In this document: in pieces, positions 1-7,494 of the stretch | Position numbering within the stretch: the first letter of the stretch is position 1 | How the letters are laid out: every line of letters starts with the position of its first letter | Source: Leekyejoonella antrihumi | GTDB lineage: Bacteria; Actinomycetota; Actinomycetes; Actinomycetales; Dermatophilaceae | Length of the DNA: 64,000 nt | Direction of reading: 5' to 3' | NCBI RefSeq assembly: GCF_007845645.1 | Contig: NZ_VCQV01000005.1 | Span: 124,001 to 188,000, forward strand | Program-made: the position numbers and the translations under genes | Notes under the pieces: model-generated | Seen by the model: the letters and a program-made list of their open reading frames with translations, nothing else | What the model was told of the DNA's origin: nothing | Database searches by the model: none

Positions 1-17
1 GTAGGTTCTGTGCTCCC

Positions 18-88
18 GCGGGTGTAGCTCAATGGTAGAGCCCCAGTCTTCCAAACTGGCTACGCGAGTTCGATTCTCGTCACCCGCT
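18..88 (+). tRNA. tRNA-Gly (anticodon TCC)
   Basis: Cloverleaf read directly: the seven-base acceptor arms GCGGGTG (18-24) and CACCCGC (81-87) pair perfectly, the discriminator is T88, and the anticodon loop CTTCCAA gives TCC, which reads GGA glycine codons. The D arm GCTCAATGGTAGAGC and T loop TTCGATT are canonical. CCA is not encoded. Confidence 0.95.
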
Positions 89-209
89 CCCCTGGCCGGG
101 GTCGGCACTTCGCCGGCCCCGGCCGCGCCGGTTCTCGCCGACCGGATCCGGCCGCCGAGACGTGCCGGATGCTGACGAACTCGCGAGTAATCTGCTGACC
201 CTGCAGGGC

Positions 210-237
210 TTGACCTGGCGTCTCGTGCCTCTATGGT
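210..237 (+). promoter_or_regulatory. Sigma-70-like promoter of the antitoxin-like gene
   Basis: TTGACC at 210-215 and TATGGT at 232-237 are separated by 16 bp, a good match to the housekeeping consensus. The expected transcript start near 244 leaves a leader of about 48 nt with an AAGGAG ribosome site before the ATG at 292. Seen in sequence; use in the cell is inferred. Confidence 0.55.
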
Positions 238-291
238 GGGAACCAACCGCACCGGACAAAAGCTGGTGCGACCCGAGAGAAGGAGCAATTC

Positions 292-543
292 ATGGGTCTG
301 TTTGACAGCGCCAAGGACAAGGCCTCCGAGTTCGCCAGCGACAACCCCGACAAGGTCGGCGAGGGCATCGACAAGGCCGGCGACTTCGCCGATGACAAGA
401 CCGGGGGCAAGTACTCCGACCAGATCGACAAGGGCCAGGAGTTCGCTTCGGACAAGTTCGGCGGTGGCAACGCCGACGGTGGCAACGCGGACGGTGGCAA
501 CGCGGACGGTGGCAACGCCGACGGTGGCAACGCCGGCCAGTAA
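292..543 (+). CDS. MT0933-like antitoxin family small protein with GGNAD repeat tail
   Basis: An 83-residue, acidic, low-complexity protein. The N-terminal half (MGLFDSAKDKA..., then EGIDKAGDFADDKTGGKYSDQ at about 24-43) matches the MT0933-like antitoxin family (Pfam MT0933_antitox), common in actinobacteria and usually about 60-90 residues. No partner toxin gene lies next to it; the neighbours are tRNA-Gly and, convergently, a universal stress protein. The last 25 or so residues are five near-perfect GGNAD units in 15-bp DNA repeats, not part of the family core. The ATG at 292 has AAGGAG about 6 bp upstream and a clear promoter. Antitoxin activity of the family rests on one mycobacterial case, so the role here is uncertain; the protein may simply be stress related. 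Confidence 0.75.
   Translation: MGLFDSAKDKASEFASDNPDKVGEGIDKAGDFADDKTGGKYSDQIDKGQEFASDKFGGGNADGGNADGGNADGGNADGGNAGQ
472..540 (+). repeat. In-frame 15-bp tandem repeat (five GGNAD units)
   Basis: The unit GGTGGCAACGCCGAC or its GCGGAC variant is repeated about five times at the 3' end of the small antitoxin-like gene, encoding Gly-Gly-Asn-Ala-Asp units. Slippage could change the copy number without breaking the frame. Confidence 0.8.
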
Positions 544-561
544 GACCTCGCAGGTTTGACC

Positions 562-587
562 GGCCCGGGAGCAGTTGCTCCCGGGCC
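562..587. terminator. Bidirectional hairpin terminator
   Basis: GGCCCGGGAGCA (562-573) is followed after two bases by its exact complement (576-587). It sits between the 3' ends of the convergent antitoxin-like and universal stress genes. A T-rich but interrupted tail follows on the plus strand. Confidence 0.7.
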
Positions 588-602
588 TGTTGCTCTCACC
601 GT

Positions 603-1112
603 TCACTCATGCCGGCCGATGGCGTCGTGGCCAGGCGGTGATGGCACCACCAGCACCGGATGCCGACTGTGGCGGACCAGGCTGGACCCCACCGTGGCCG
701 ACCTGCCACTGCCGAGCACCCGTCCGATGACCGTCCCGATCGCGTGCGCATGCGTGTGCTGTCCGACCACAACCAGCCAGGCGTCGAAGCGGTCCGCCTC
801 CGCCATCAGCGCGTACCAGGGGTCGCCGCGCACCGTTTCGTACGCCCATTGCACGTCCGGCAAGGACACCGCACGGTGCACCTCGTCGGCCAGGAGTCGC
901 TCGTGCTCGTGCATCTGCACGTCCCATGAGCTGGAGTCCGGATCCACCGGGAAGTCACCCAACTCGATCACGTGCACGACGCGCAGGATGACGTCGAGCC
1001 TGGTCGCCAGGTCCACCGCATACGTCAGCGCGTGCCGCCCGGCAGGCTGGTCGTCATAGCCGACCACGACCGGTCCGGTGCGGGTCGGCTCACCCGTGCG
1101 ATCGGTGCTCAT
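603..1112 (-). CDS. Universal stress protein, UspA family
   Basis: A 169-residue single-domain Usp. It opens with the beta1 strand and loop PVVVGYDDQPAGRHAL near residue 13 and ends with the nucleotide-loop region IGRVLGSGRS...GSSLVRHSRHPVLVV, whose G-x2-G and GS(S/T) pattern is typical of ATP-binding Usps. The longer open frame to 1166 is not used: the ATG at 1112 has an AGGTAGG ribosome site just upstream and gives the normal family start. It is transcribed alone, convergent to the antitoxin-like gene and divergent from the crcB riboswitch leader. Role: cytosolic stress and hypoxia-linked protein; the exact ligand is unknown. Confidence 0.9.
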   Translation of the reverse strand: MSTDRTGEPTRTGPVVVGYDDQPAGRHALTYAVDLATRLDVILRVVHVIELGDFPVDPDSSSWDVQMHEHERLLADEVHRAVSLPDVQWAYETVRGDPWYALMAEADRFDAWLVVVGQHTHAHAIGTVIGRVLGSGRSATVGSSLVRHSRHPVLVVPSPPGHDAIGRHE

Positions 1113-1218
1113 GGGACCTACCTTCGACGTCCGGGGCCGTCGTCCCGGGCACAGCTGCCGTCTCATTATTGACGCCGGTGGACCCCGTCACAACCGCAGT
1201 GGCCGGCCGAGCCCGAGG

Positions 1219-1247
1219 TTGCCGCAGCTCAGGAGCCTTGATTGAAT
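1219..1247 (+). promoter_or_regulatory. Promoter upstream of the fluoride riboswitch
   Basis: TTGCCG (1219-1224) and TTGAAT (1242-1247) have a 17-bp spacer. The start would fall near 1254, directly ahead of the riboswitch aptamer, which supports the assignment. Confidence 0.5.
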
Positions 1248-1249
1248 GA

Positions 1250-1335
1250 GTAGGTAGGCGATGGAGCCCGCCCGGACATCGATGTCCGAACCGCACCGAG
1301 CTGATGGCACCTCTGACAGAGAGGCTCCATGCCGT
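1250..1335 (+). ncRNA. Fluoride riboswitch (crcB RNA motif)
   Basis: The leader of the crcB genes contains GGCGATGGAGCCCGCC at 1257-1272 and CTGATGGCACCTCT at 1301-1314, the two conserved blocks of the crcB motif (compare GGCGAUGGAGUUCGCC and CUGAUGGC/CCUCU in described members). Outer AGGT (1252-1255) and ACCT (1309-1312) can form the closing stem. A GGACATCGATGTCC hairpin fills the variable region. Bases 1323-1333 (GGCTCCATGCC) can pair with 1257-1268, offering an alternative fold. Fluoride binding should raise expression of the two downstream channel genes. The call rests on the motif and on the gene context together. Confidence 0.85.
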
Positions 1336-1561
1336 GAACGCCTTACCGCGCCCTACGACCTCCGGGCGAACGAGATCATCACCGCCGCCGCCTCGGAGCA
1401 TCCTCCGGACGACCTCGCGAGGATCTTCCGAACCCCGTGCCGAGCCTGACCGTCGGATGCCGACCCGACGCGTTTCCCGCTCGTGACGACGAGCTCAGCG
1501 CCCAGTGGGCCGGCGTGGATAAACTTCCCTGCGGCCCCGGCCGATGACGAGTAGGAGATCA
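1336..1561 (+). other. Long crcB leader downstream of the aptamer
   Basis: About 225 nt separate the aptamer from the crcB start. It holds a GCTCGT-GACG-ACGAGC hairpin near 1479-1494 but no uridine-tract terminator. A short reading frame beginning in the aptamer and ending at 1449 has GC-rich third positions but no credible start, so I do not call it a gene. Confidence 0.4.
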
Positions 1562-2047
1562 GTGAACGACCCATCCCCCTTCACGGCCGCAGGCAGGGTG
1601 GACCCCGATGGGGCGCCCCCAACCCGCCGCGAACGTCTCCTGCATCACCAGGCGCTCCCGGTCGCCGTCATCGCCTGTGGTGGCGCAGTCGGCGCGGTCT
1701 CCCGGTATGCGGTCGGCCTGGCGTGGCCGACGACGGCCGGCCACTTCCCTGTCTCCACCTTGCTGATCAACGTGATCGGGTGCGCCATCATGGGTGTCTT
1801 CATGGTGCTCATCACCCAGAAGTGGCAGGTCCACCCCCTGGTGCGGCCGTTCTTCGGCACCGGGGTCCTCGGCGGCTTCACCACCTTCTCGACCTACGAG
1901 GTCGACGCTCAGCACCTCCTCCAGGGCGGCCACTGGGTCACCGCACTTGCCTATCTCGTCGCGACGCTGGCCGCGGCCGTCTTCGCGGTGTGGGCGGCCG
2001 AGACCGTCACTCGACTGGTCGTCCTGGACTCTACGGGTGCGGCATGA
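1562..2047 (+). CDS. crcB: Fluoride efflux transporter/channel CrcB, first subunit
   Basis: A 161-residue Fluc-type channel subunit with four membrane helices after a roughly 25-residue hydrophilic N-terminus. Family signatures are visible: the pore asparagine in TLLINVIG (helix 2) and the GGFTTFSTYEVD segment (helix 3) with the TTFST polar track and phenylalanine. The GTG at 1562 is preferred over the ATG at 1544 because TAGGAG lies 5-6 bp upstream. It is preceded by a fluoride riboswitch and overlaps the second crcB by ATGA. Paired crcB genes in Gram-positive bacteria normally form a heterodimeric dual-topology channel; this is inferred here. Exports fluoride across the cytoplasmic membrane. 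Confidence 0.93.
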   Translation: MNDPSPFTAAGRVDPDGAPPTRRERLLHHQALPVAVIACGGAVGAVSRYAVGLAWPTTAGHFPVSTLLINVIGCAIMGVFMVLITQKWQVHPLVRPFFGTGVLGGFTTFSTYEVDAQHLLQGGHWVTALAYLVATLAAAVFAVWAAETVTRLVVLDSTGAA

Positions 2048-2400
2048 CGTGGGTCTTTGTGATTGTCGGCGGCATGGTCGGCGCGCCGACCCGTTACCTG
2101 ACGGACCGCTATGTGCAGTCACGGCACCGGGCCGACTTCCCGTGGGGCACGTTGACGGTGAACGTGATTGCGTCCTTCGTCCTCGGCGTCGTCATGGCGG
2201 TGGGCAGCACACCCGTGAGACTGGCTGTCGGCACCGGCTTCTGCGGCGCGCTGTCCACGTACTCGACCTTCGCCTACGAGATCGTGCGCCTCGCCGACGG
2301 CCGCGCGCCGCGACTGGCAGTCGGCAACGCCGCGCTCAGCGTGGCCGTCGGGCTGGCAGCGGCGTTCTGCGGCGCGGCAGTAGGCACACTGCTGCGCTAG
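2044..2400 (+). CDS. crcB: Fluoride efflux transporter/channel CrcB, second subunit
   Basis: A 118-residue Fluc subunit with four predicted membrane helices and almost no extra-membrane sequence. It has WGTLTVNVIAS with the pore asparagine and GTGFCGALSTYSTFAYE as the helix-3 signature. Its start codon overlaps the stop of the first crcB (ATGA), so translation is probably coupled and the two products made in equal amount, as expected for subunits of opposite membrane orientation. Both are under the fluoride riboswitch. It ends four bases before the convergent phosphatase gene, with no room for a separate terminator. Confidence 0.93.
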   Translation: MTWVFVIVGGMVGAPTRYLTDRYVQSRHRADFPWGTLTVNVIASFVLGVVMAVGSTPVRLAVGTGFCGALSTYSTFAYEIVRLADGRAPRLAVGNAALSVAVGLAAAFCGAAVGTLLR

Positions 2401-2403
2401 ATC

Positions 2404-3510
2404 TCACCCTCGCGAGATCAGCACGACCGCACGGTCATCGGTCTCGCCCGCCCGCGCCGAGGCGCAGATCCGGGCGGCAGCGCCGGGCAGCCCCGTCGCG
2501 ACGGCACGATCGGCATACCCGAGCATTCGATCCAGTCCCTGCATGATGTCGACACCCGGCATCTCGATCACTCCGTCGCTGTACAGCAGCAGCGCATCCC
2601 CGCGCTCGAGACGGCCACTGGTGCGGGGGAAGTCCTCGCTCCCCTGGCCCTCGAGGACGCCCAGCAGCACTCCGGAGGTGCCGCGCACCGGCGTCCACTG
2701 ACCGCACCCGGCCTGGAAGTGCACCGCGGCCGGATGCCCTGCCGAGCCGACCGTGTAGTCGCCGGTGACCAGGTCGATGGAGGCATGAATCGCCGTCGCA
2801 AATCCCTCCGGCCAGCCCTGCCGCACGAGGTAGTCGTTGGCCGCCGGCAGGAAGCGGTCCGGCTCCAACGCACCGAGCAGCCCCGCGAACGCTCCTCGAA
2901 CCAGCAGCGACCTGGTGCCCGCGGCCGTGCCCTTGCCTGAGACATCGACCAGCGCGACCTCGAAGCGGTCGGGCGTCGGGGTGTTCCCGACGACGAAGTC
3001 CCCCGAGAACGAGTCACCGTGGGCGGCCTGCACGCTGGACTCGACGCTCCAGCCGGAAGGAAGCATGGGCAGCCGCCCCTGGATGCGCAGTCGCTCGCGC
3101 AGGTCGACCAGCATCGAGCTGCCGACCGCCTGGGGCACCCCGGCGCGCGACCGCCGGTGGTCGACGAGCATGAGCAGCGTCATGGTCACCAGAAGGCCGC
3201 CCACATAGTTGTCCCGCATGGCATGGTCACCCACCACCGACAGAGCGAGCGCCGCCATCAGAACCGCACCGAAGACGCCCGCCATCTGTCGCGCCGAGAG
3301 AAAGAGCCCGGCCGTCACCACGATGGGGACGAGCGAGGCGTACGCCACGCTCAGGGCCGGGCTGGGCAGGGCCACCCCCGCCAGGAGCGCCAGGATGGTC
3401 GCGACGACGAGCAGGGAGGTGACCGCGGGTCGACGGTCGGGTGAGGCGTCGACGGCCCGCAGCGCGGGACGGGTCAGCCGCCGAGGCGCTAGAGAGACGT
3501 CAATCACCAT
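2404..3510 (-). CDS. Membrane-anchored PP2C/SpoIIE-type serine phosphatase
   Basis: A 368-residue protein. Residues about 28-120 contain four hydrophobic helices; the cytoplasmic part from about 150 is a SpoIIE-like PPM phosphatase domain. Metal-binding and core motifs are all present: FSGDFV, VDVSGKG, SAGHPA, LLYSDGVIE and TDDRAV. Such proteins dephosphorylate anti-sigma-factor antagonists in partner-switching pathways, but no anti-sigma or antagonist gene is nearby, so the target is unknown. A probable promoter lies at 3560-3588. It is convergent to crcB and followed upstream by rpiB on the same strand after 139 bp. Confidence 0.88.
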   Translation of the reverse strand: MVIDVSLAPRRLTRPALRAVDASPDRRPAVTSLLVVATILALLAGVALPSPALSVAYASLVPIVVTAGLFLSARQMAGVFGAVLMAALALSVVGDHAMRDNYVGGLLVTMTLLMLVDHRRSRAGVPQAVGSSMLVDLRERLRIQGRLPMLPSGWSVESSVQAAHGDSFSGDFVVGNTPTPDRFEVALVDVSGKGTAAGTRSLLVRGAFAGLLGALEPDRFLPAANDYLVRQGWPEGFATAIHASIDLVTGDYTVGSAGHPAAVHFQAGCGQWTPVRGTSGVLLGVLEGQGSEDFPRTSGRLERGDALLLYSDGVIEMPGVDIMQGLDRMLGYADRAVATGLPGAAARICASARAGETDDRAVVLISRG

Positions 3511-3559
3511 GTGGGCACGTTAGGCCGACGATCGCTCAAAAACGCGTGCCTTTACCAAG

Positions 3560-3588
3560 TCCATACCGATTGCAGGACATTTTCGCAA
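3560..3588 (-). promoter_or_regulatory. Probable promoter of the SpoIIE-type phosphatase
   Basis: On the minus strand, TTGCGA (3588-3583) and TATGGA (3565-3560) are spaced by 17 bp, giving a transcript start about 43 nt before the ATG at 3510. Recognised by pattern only. Confidence 0.35.
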
Positions 3589-3649
3589 AGTCCGCGTCGG
3601 ATTTGGGGTTTGCGAGGTGCCTTTTACGAATATTTCGGCGCCGAGAGGG

Positions 3650-4117
3650 TCAGCCTCGAGCGGGCAGGGTGCCGTCCGCCTCATACGCGTTGACCATGTC
3701 GATGCGTCGCTGGTGGCGTTGCACGCCGGAGAAGGGGGTGTCCAGGAACACCTTCACGATGGCCTTCGCCTCTTCGACGGCGGTGAAGCGCCCGCCGAGG
3801 GAGACCACCTGGGCGTCGTTGTGCTGGCGGGCCAGCTGGGCCAGCTCGGCGTTGTAGCACAGTGCGGCGCGAACTCCGCGCACCTTGTTGGCGGCCATCT
3901 GCTCACCATTGCCGGACCCACCGAGCACCACACCGAGGGATCCCGCGTCCGCGGCCACGCCCTGCGCCGCGCGCAGCACGCACACCGGATAGTCGTCCAG
4001 CTCGTCGTAGGTCGCCGGCCCATGGTCCACCACGTCATGACCCTCCTGCTCCAACCAGGTCACCAGCGCACGCTGCAGCTCGTAGGCAGCGTGATCCCCT
4101 CCGACGTGTACGCGCAT
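3650..4117 (-). CDS. rpiB: Ribose-5-phosphate isomerase B
   Basis: A 155-residue RpiB/LacAB-family enzyme interconverting ribose 5-phosphate and ribulose 5-phosphate in the pentose phosphate pathway. Signature elements are the N-terminal VHVGGDHAAYELQ, and GSGNGEQMAANKVRGVRAALC in mid-protein, the actinobacterial version of the phosphate-loop and active-site region. Length is normal for the family. It lies 14 bp downstream of the DsbA-like gene on the same strand and is probably co-transcribed with it. Confidence 0.93.
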   Translation of the reverse strand: MRVHVGGDHAAYELQRALVTWLEQEGHDVVDHGPATYDELDDYPVCVLRAAQGVAADAGSLGVVLGGSGNGEQMAANKVRGVRAALCYNAELAQLARQHNDAQVVSLGGRFTAVEEAKAIVKVFLDTPFSGVQRHQRRIDMVNAYEADGTLPARG

Positions 4118-4131
4118 GTGCTCGTGTCCTC

Positions 4132-4782
4132 TCAGCTGAAGTCGGGGCCCTTGACGCGGGTCCGCTTGATCTCATAGAAGCCCGGGGTACCGGCGACCAG
4201 GAGGCAGCCGTCCCACAGCTGCCCCGCGGCCTCGCCCTTGGGTGCGGGTGTCACCACCGGACCGAAGAATGCCACATCGCCGACGGACACGACGGGTGTG
4301 CCGACCTCGTCACCGACCAGGTCCATGGCCCGCTGGTGGGATGCGCGCAGCTCGATGTCGATCTCGTCGCCGGGCACGTTGGCCGCACAGTCGATCAGCT
4401 CCGGTGGCAGACCGACGTCCTCCAGCGCCTCGACGATGACCTGGCGCAGGTCGTCCGGTGTGTCACCGCGCCCGCCCGGATGCAACCTGGCCCCCATCGC
4501 GTCATACAGCTGCTTCTTGACCTTGTCACCGTGATCTCGTGCGGCGGCGATCACCACACGGACCGGGCCCCAGCCGCTGTCGAGCATGCCTCGGTAGCTC
4601 TCGGACAGCCCATCGCGCCCCTCGTTCAGCGCCGACAGACTCATGACCGACCAGGTGATGTCGAGGTTGCGCACCTCGGCGACCTCCATGAGCCAGCGTG
4701 AGGTCATCCAGGCCCACGGGCACAGGGGATCGAAAAACATCTCGGCGGACGACGGCTGCGTGCTGCGGTTAGCGATACTCAC
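4132..4782 (-). CDS. DsbA-family oxidoreductase, Rv2466c-like
   Basis: A 216-residue thioredoxin-fold protein of the DsbA/FrnE superfamily, closest by eye to the actinobacterial mycothiol-dependent nitroreductase group. The active-site segment is FFDPLCPWAWMTSRW around residue 21. It keeps the nucleophilic cysteine and CPW, but the fourth position is Ala rather than Cys, so the motif is monothiol (CPWA). There is no signal peptide, so it is cytosolic. The GTG at 4782 is preferred to an upstream GTG at 4803 because AGGA sits at good distance. It overlaps no neighbour and lies divergent from pepN across about 75 bp. Substrate is unknown. Confidence 0.85.
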   Translation of the reverse strand: MSIANRSTQPSSAEMFFDPLCPWAWMTSRWLMEVAEVRNLDITWSVMSLSALNEGRDGLSESYRGMLDSGWGPVRVVIAAARDHGDKVKKQLYDAMGARLHPGGRGDTPDDLRQVIVEALEDVGLPPELIDCAANVPGDEIDIELRASHQRAMDLVGDEVGTPVVSVGDVAFFGPVVTPAPKGEAAGQLWDGCLLVAGTPGFYEIKRTRVKGPDFS

Positions 4783-4856
4783 ACCCTCATCCTGCCACCG
4801 CACCGCCGTGCAAGGATGAGCAGGACCCAGCCCCCAACACCCTGTGGAGCCTGTTC

Positions 4857-7436
4857 GTGCCTGGCAAGAACCTCACCCGTCAGGAGGCGCGGGACCGCGC
4901 CTTGCTCGTCGACGTCGACTCGTATGCCGTGTCGCTCGACCTGACCTCCGGTCCGACCACCTTCGGCACCCGATCGACGATCGCCTTCAGCGCCGCCACC
5001 CCAGGCGCCGACACGTTCGTCGACTTCCTCGGCGACTCGGTCCAGACGATCACCCTGAACGGCGTCGCCTTGGACCCGAAGACCCACTATGACGGCGCGC
5101 GAGTGTCGGTGCCGGGACTGGCCGCGCGCAACGAGCTGGTCATCGAGGCCACCGGGACCTATATGAACACCGGAGAGGGACTGCACCGGTTCGTCGACCC
5201 TACCGACGACGAGGTCTACCTCTACAGCCAGTTCGAGGTCGCCGACTCCCGCAGGATGTTCCCTGTCTTCGAACAGCCCGACCTCAAGGCGACCTTCGCC
5301 TTCACCGTCAGGGCACCGAAGCGGTGGGCGATCATCTCCAACCAGCCGACGCCCGACGCGACACCGAGCGCCGCCGTCTACACCAACCCCAAGGGTGAGC
5401 AGGAGCCTTCGGCCACCTGGACGTTCGAGCCGACCGAACGGATCAGCTGCTACATCACGGCGCTCATCGCGGGCCCGTACGACGTCGTTCGCGACTCCGT
5501 CGCATCCAGGGGTGGGACGATCCCGCTCGGCATCTACTGCCGCAGGTCGCTGTCTCCCCACCTGGATGCCGAGCACATCTTCGACTGCACCAAGCGCGGA
5601 TTCGCCTACTTCGAGGAGCAGTTCGATCAGCCGTACCCCTTCAGCAAGTACGACCAGATCTTCACTCCCGAGTACAACATGGGTGCGATGGAGAACGCCG
5701 GCGCCGTCACGATCACCGAGACCTACATCTTCCGCGCAAAGGTCTCCGAGGCGCTCATCGAGCGTCGCGCGCTGACCATCCTGCACGAGCTGGCGCACAT
5801 GTGGTTCGGCAACCTGGTGACGATGACCTGGTGGGACGACCTGTGGCTCAACGAGTCGTTCGCCGAGTGGGCGGCCAACATCTGTCAGGCCGAGGCGACG
5901 CACTGGACGGGGGCATGGACCACGTTCAGCAGCATGGAGAAGACGTGGGCGTACAACCAGGACCAGCTCTCATCGACACACCCGGTCTACGCGGACATGG
6001 CAACGCTTGACGATGTCGACAACAACTTCGACGGGATCACCTACGCCAAGGGGGCGTCCGTCCTCAAGCAGCTCGTCGCCTACGTCGGGCGCACGCCGTT
6101 CATCGGCGGCCTCCGTGCCTACTTCGCAAAACACCAGTGGGGCAACACGGTCTTCGAAGACCTGTTGACCGAGCTCGAGGCCACTTCCGGACGCGACCTG
6201 GGCGGCTGGTCGAAGACCTGGCTGCAGACCGCCGGCGTCAACACGCTCCGCCCGGTGATCCAGACCGATGATGACGGCGCCATCACGCGGGCCGTGATCG
6301 AGCAGACTGCGAGCGCCGATCACCCCACGCTGCGCCCGCACCGACTGGTCGTCGGCCTTTACACGCTGCAGGGGCATGCGTTGCAACGCACGGAGCACCT
6401 CGAGCTCGACGTCGAAGGCGCGAGTACCACTCTCGACGCCCTGGTGGGCAAGCAGGCGCCGGACCTGATCCTGGTCAATGACGACGACCTCTCCTACACG
6501 AAGATCAGGCTCGATCCGCGCTCCCTGCAGACTCTGCTCGACCACCCGGACGCGCTCAGCGACCCCCTGGCGCGCGCACTTGCGCAAGGCGCGGTGTGGG
6601 ACATGACTCGTGACGCCGAGATGGGCGCCCGGCAGTTCCTCCACCTCGCACTCGCCGCCCTCCCGGGGGAGACGGGATCCGCCGTCCGCCGGATGTGGCT
6701 GACGCAGGCGCGGACTGCCGCCTCGGCCTACACGGCGCCGGAGCACCGGAAGGAGGCGATCGACGACGTGACCAAGGCACTGCGCAGCTCCTTGGTGGCG
6801 GCGACACCGGGCAGCGACGCGCAGCTGCAGGTGTGCCAGGCTTTCGCAACCCTGGCACACCGACACGACGACGTCGCGTATGTGCGCGGGCTGCTCGAGG
6901 GTACCGCCAAGCTGGCCGGCCTCGAGATCGACTCCGAGATGCGGTGGACCCTCCTGCGGTCGCTCGCTGCAGCGGGTGCCCTCGATGATCGCGAGGTCGA
7001 CGCGGAGCTGCGAGCCGACCCGACGTCCACCGGCAAGGAGCGTGCGGCCCAGGTGCGCGCGGCATACCCGACAGCCGAGGCGAAGGCGGAGGCCTGGCGC
7101 CAGCTCGTCGAGGTGGAGGGCGTGCCCAACCAGACGGTCATGGCGATCGCAGCGGGTTTCGGTCACGTGCACGACCCGCAGCTGCTGGCACCGTATGTCG
7201 AGAAGTACCACGCGATGCTCACGCACCTCTGGGAGCACCGCACGTTCGCGATCGCGTCGGGGGTGGCGACCTTCGCCTATCCGTCGGCGCTTGCCAGCCG
7301 AGAGCTGCTCGATGCATCGAATGCCTGGCTCGCGCAGAACGCCGACGCGCCGCACGGCCTGGCGCGCATCGTCGCCGAGAACCGCGATGGGGTGGCCCGG
7401 GCGCTACGAGCTCAGGCACGCGATGCACAGGCCTGA
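4857..7436 (+). CDS. pepN: Aminopeptidase N (M1 metallopeptidase)
   Basis: An 859-residue M1 zinc aminopeptidase of usual actinobacterial length. The exopeptidase motif GAMEN is near residue 275 and the zinc site is HELAH at 310-314, with the third ligand Glu at about 333 in LWLNESFAEW. The C-terminal half is the ERAP1-like helical domain. It removes N-terminal residues from peptides in the cytosol. Translation starts at GTG 4857. The gene ends in a very strong hairpin at 7437-7480 shared with the convergent malQ. Confidence 0.96.
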   Translation: MPGKNLTRQEARDRALLVDVDSYAVSLDLTSGPTTFGTRSTIAFSAATPGADTFVDFLGDSVQTITLNGVALDPKTHYDGARVSVPGLAARNELVIEATGTYMNTGEGLHRFVDPTDDEVYLYSQFEVADSRRMFPVFEQPDLKATFAFTVRAPKRWAIISNQPTPDATPSAAVYTNPKGEQEPSATWTFEPTERISCYITALIAGPYDVVRDSVASRGGTIPLGIYCRRSLSPHLDAEHIFDCTKRGFAYFEEQFDQPYPFSKYDQIFTPEYNMGAMENAGAVTITETYIFRAKVSEALIERRALTILHELAHMWFGNLVTMTWWDDLWLNESFAEWAANICQAEATHWTGAWTTFSSMEKTWAYNQDQLSSTHPVYADMATLDDVDNNFDGITYAKGASVLKQLVAYVGRTPFIGGLRAYFAKHQWGNTVFEDLLTELEATSGRDLGGWSKTWLQTAGVNTLRPVIQTDDDGAITRAVIEQTASADHPTLRPHRLVVGLYTLQGHALQRTEHLELDVEGASTTLDALVGKQAPDLILVNDDDLSYTKIRLDPRSLQTLLDHPDALSDPLARALAQGAVWDMTRDAEMGARQFLHLALAALPGETGSAVRRMWLTQARTAASAYTAPEHRKEAIDDVTKALRSSLVAATPGSDAQLQVCQAFATLAHRHDDVAYVRGLLEGTAKLAGLEIDSEMRWTLLRSLAAAGALDDREVDAELRADPTSTGKERAAQVRAAYPTAEAKAEAWRQLVEVEGVPNQTVMAIAAGFGHVHDPQLLAPYVEKYHAMLTHLWEHRTFAIASGVATFAYPSALASRELLDASNAWLAQNADAPHGLARIVAENRDGVARALRAQARDAQA

Positions 7437-7480
7437 GTGTTGGCGGAAAGTGCTGCTACAGCATCACTTTCCGCCAACAC
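7437..7480. terminator. Strong bidirectional terminator hairpin
   Basis: Perfect 16-bp arms GTGTTGGCGGAAAGTG (7437-7452) and its complement (7465-7480) enclose a further TGCT/AGCA stem. It begins one base after the pepN stop codon and lies 14 bp from the end of malQ, so it can serve both. The GTGTTGG...CCAACAC ends recur in hairpins at 52081-52191. Confidence 0.85.
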
Positions 7481-7494
7481 CGCTCGCCTGAGGT

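Noticed and set aside
1261-1449. 62-codon frame in the crcB leader
   Set aside because: Its start lies inside the riboswitch aptamer and there is no ribosome site; part of it has good codon bias but no family is recognised.
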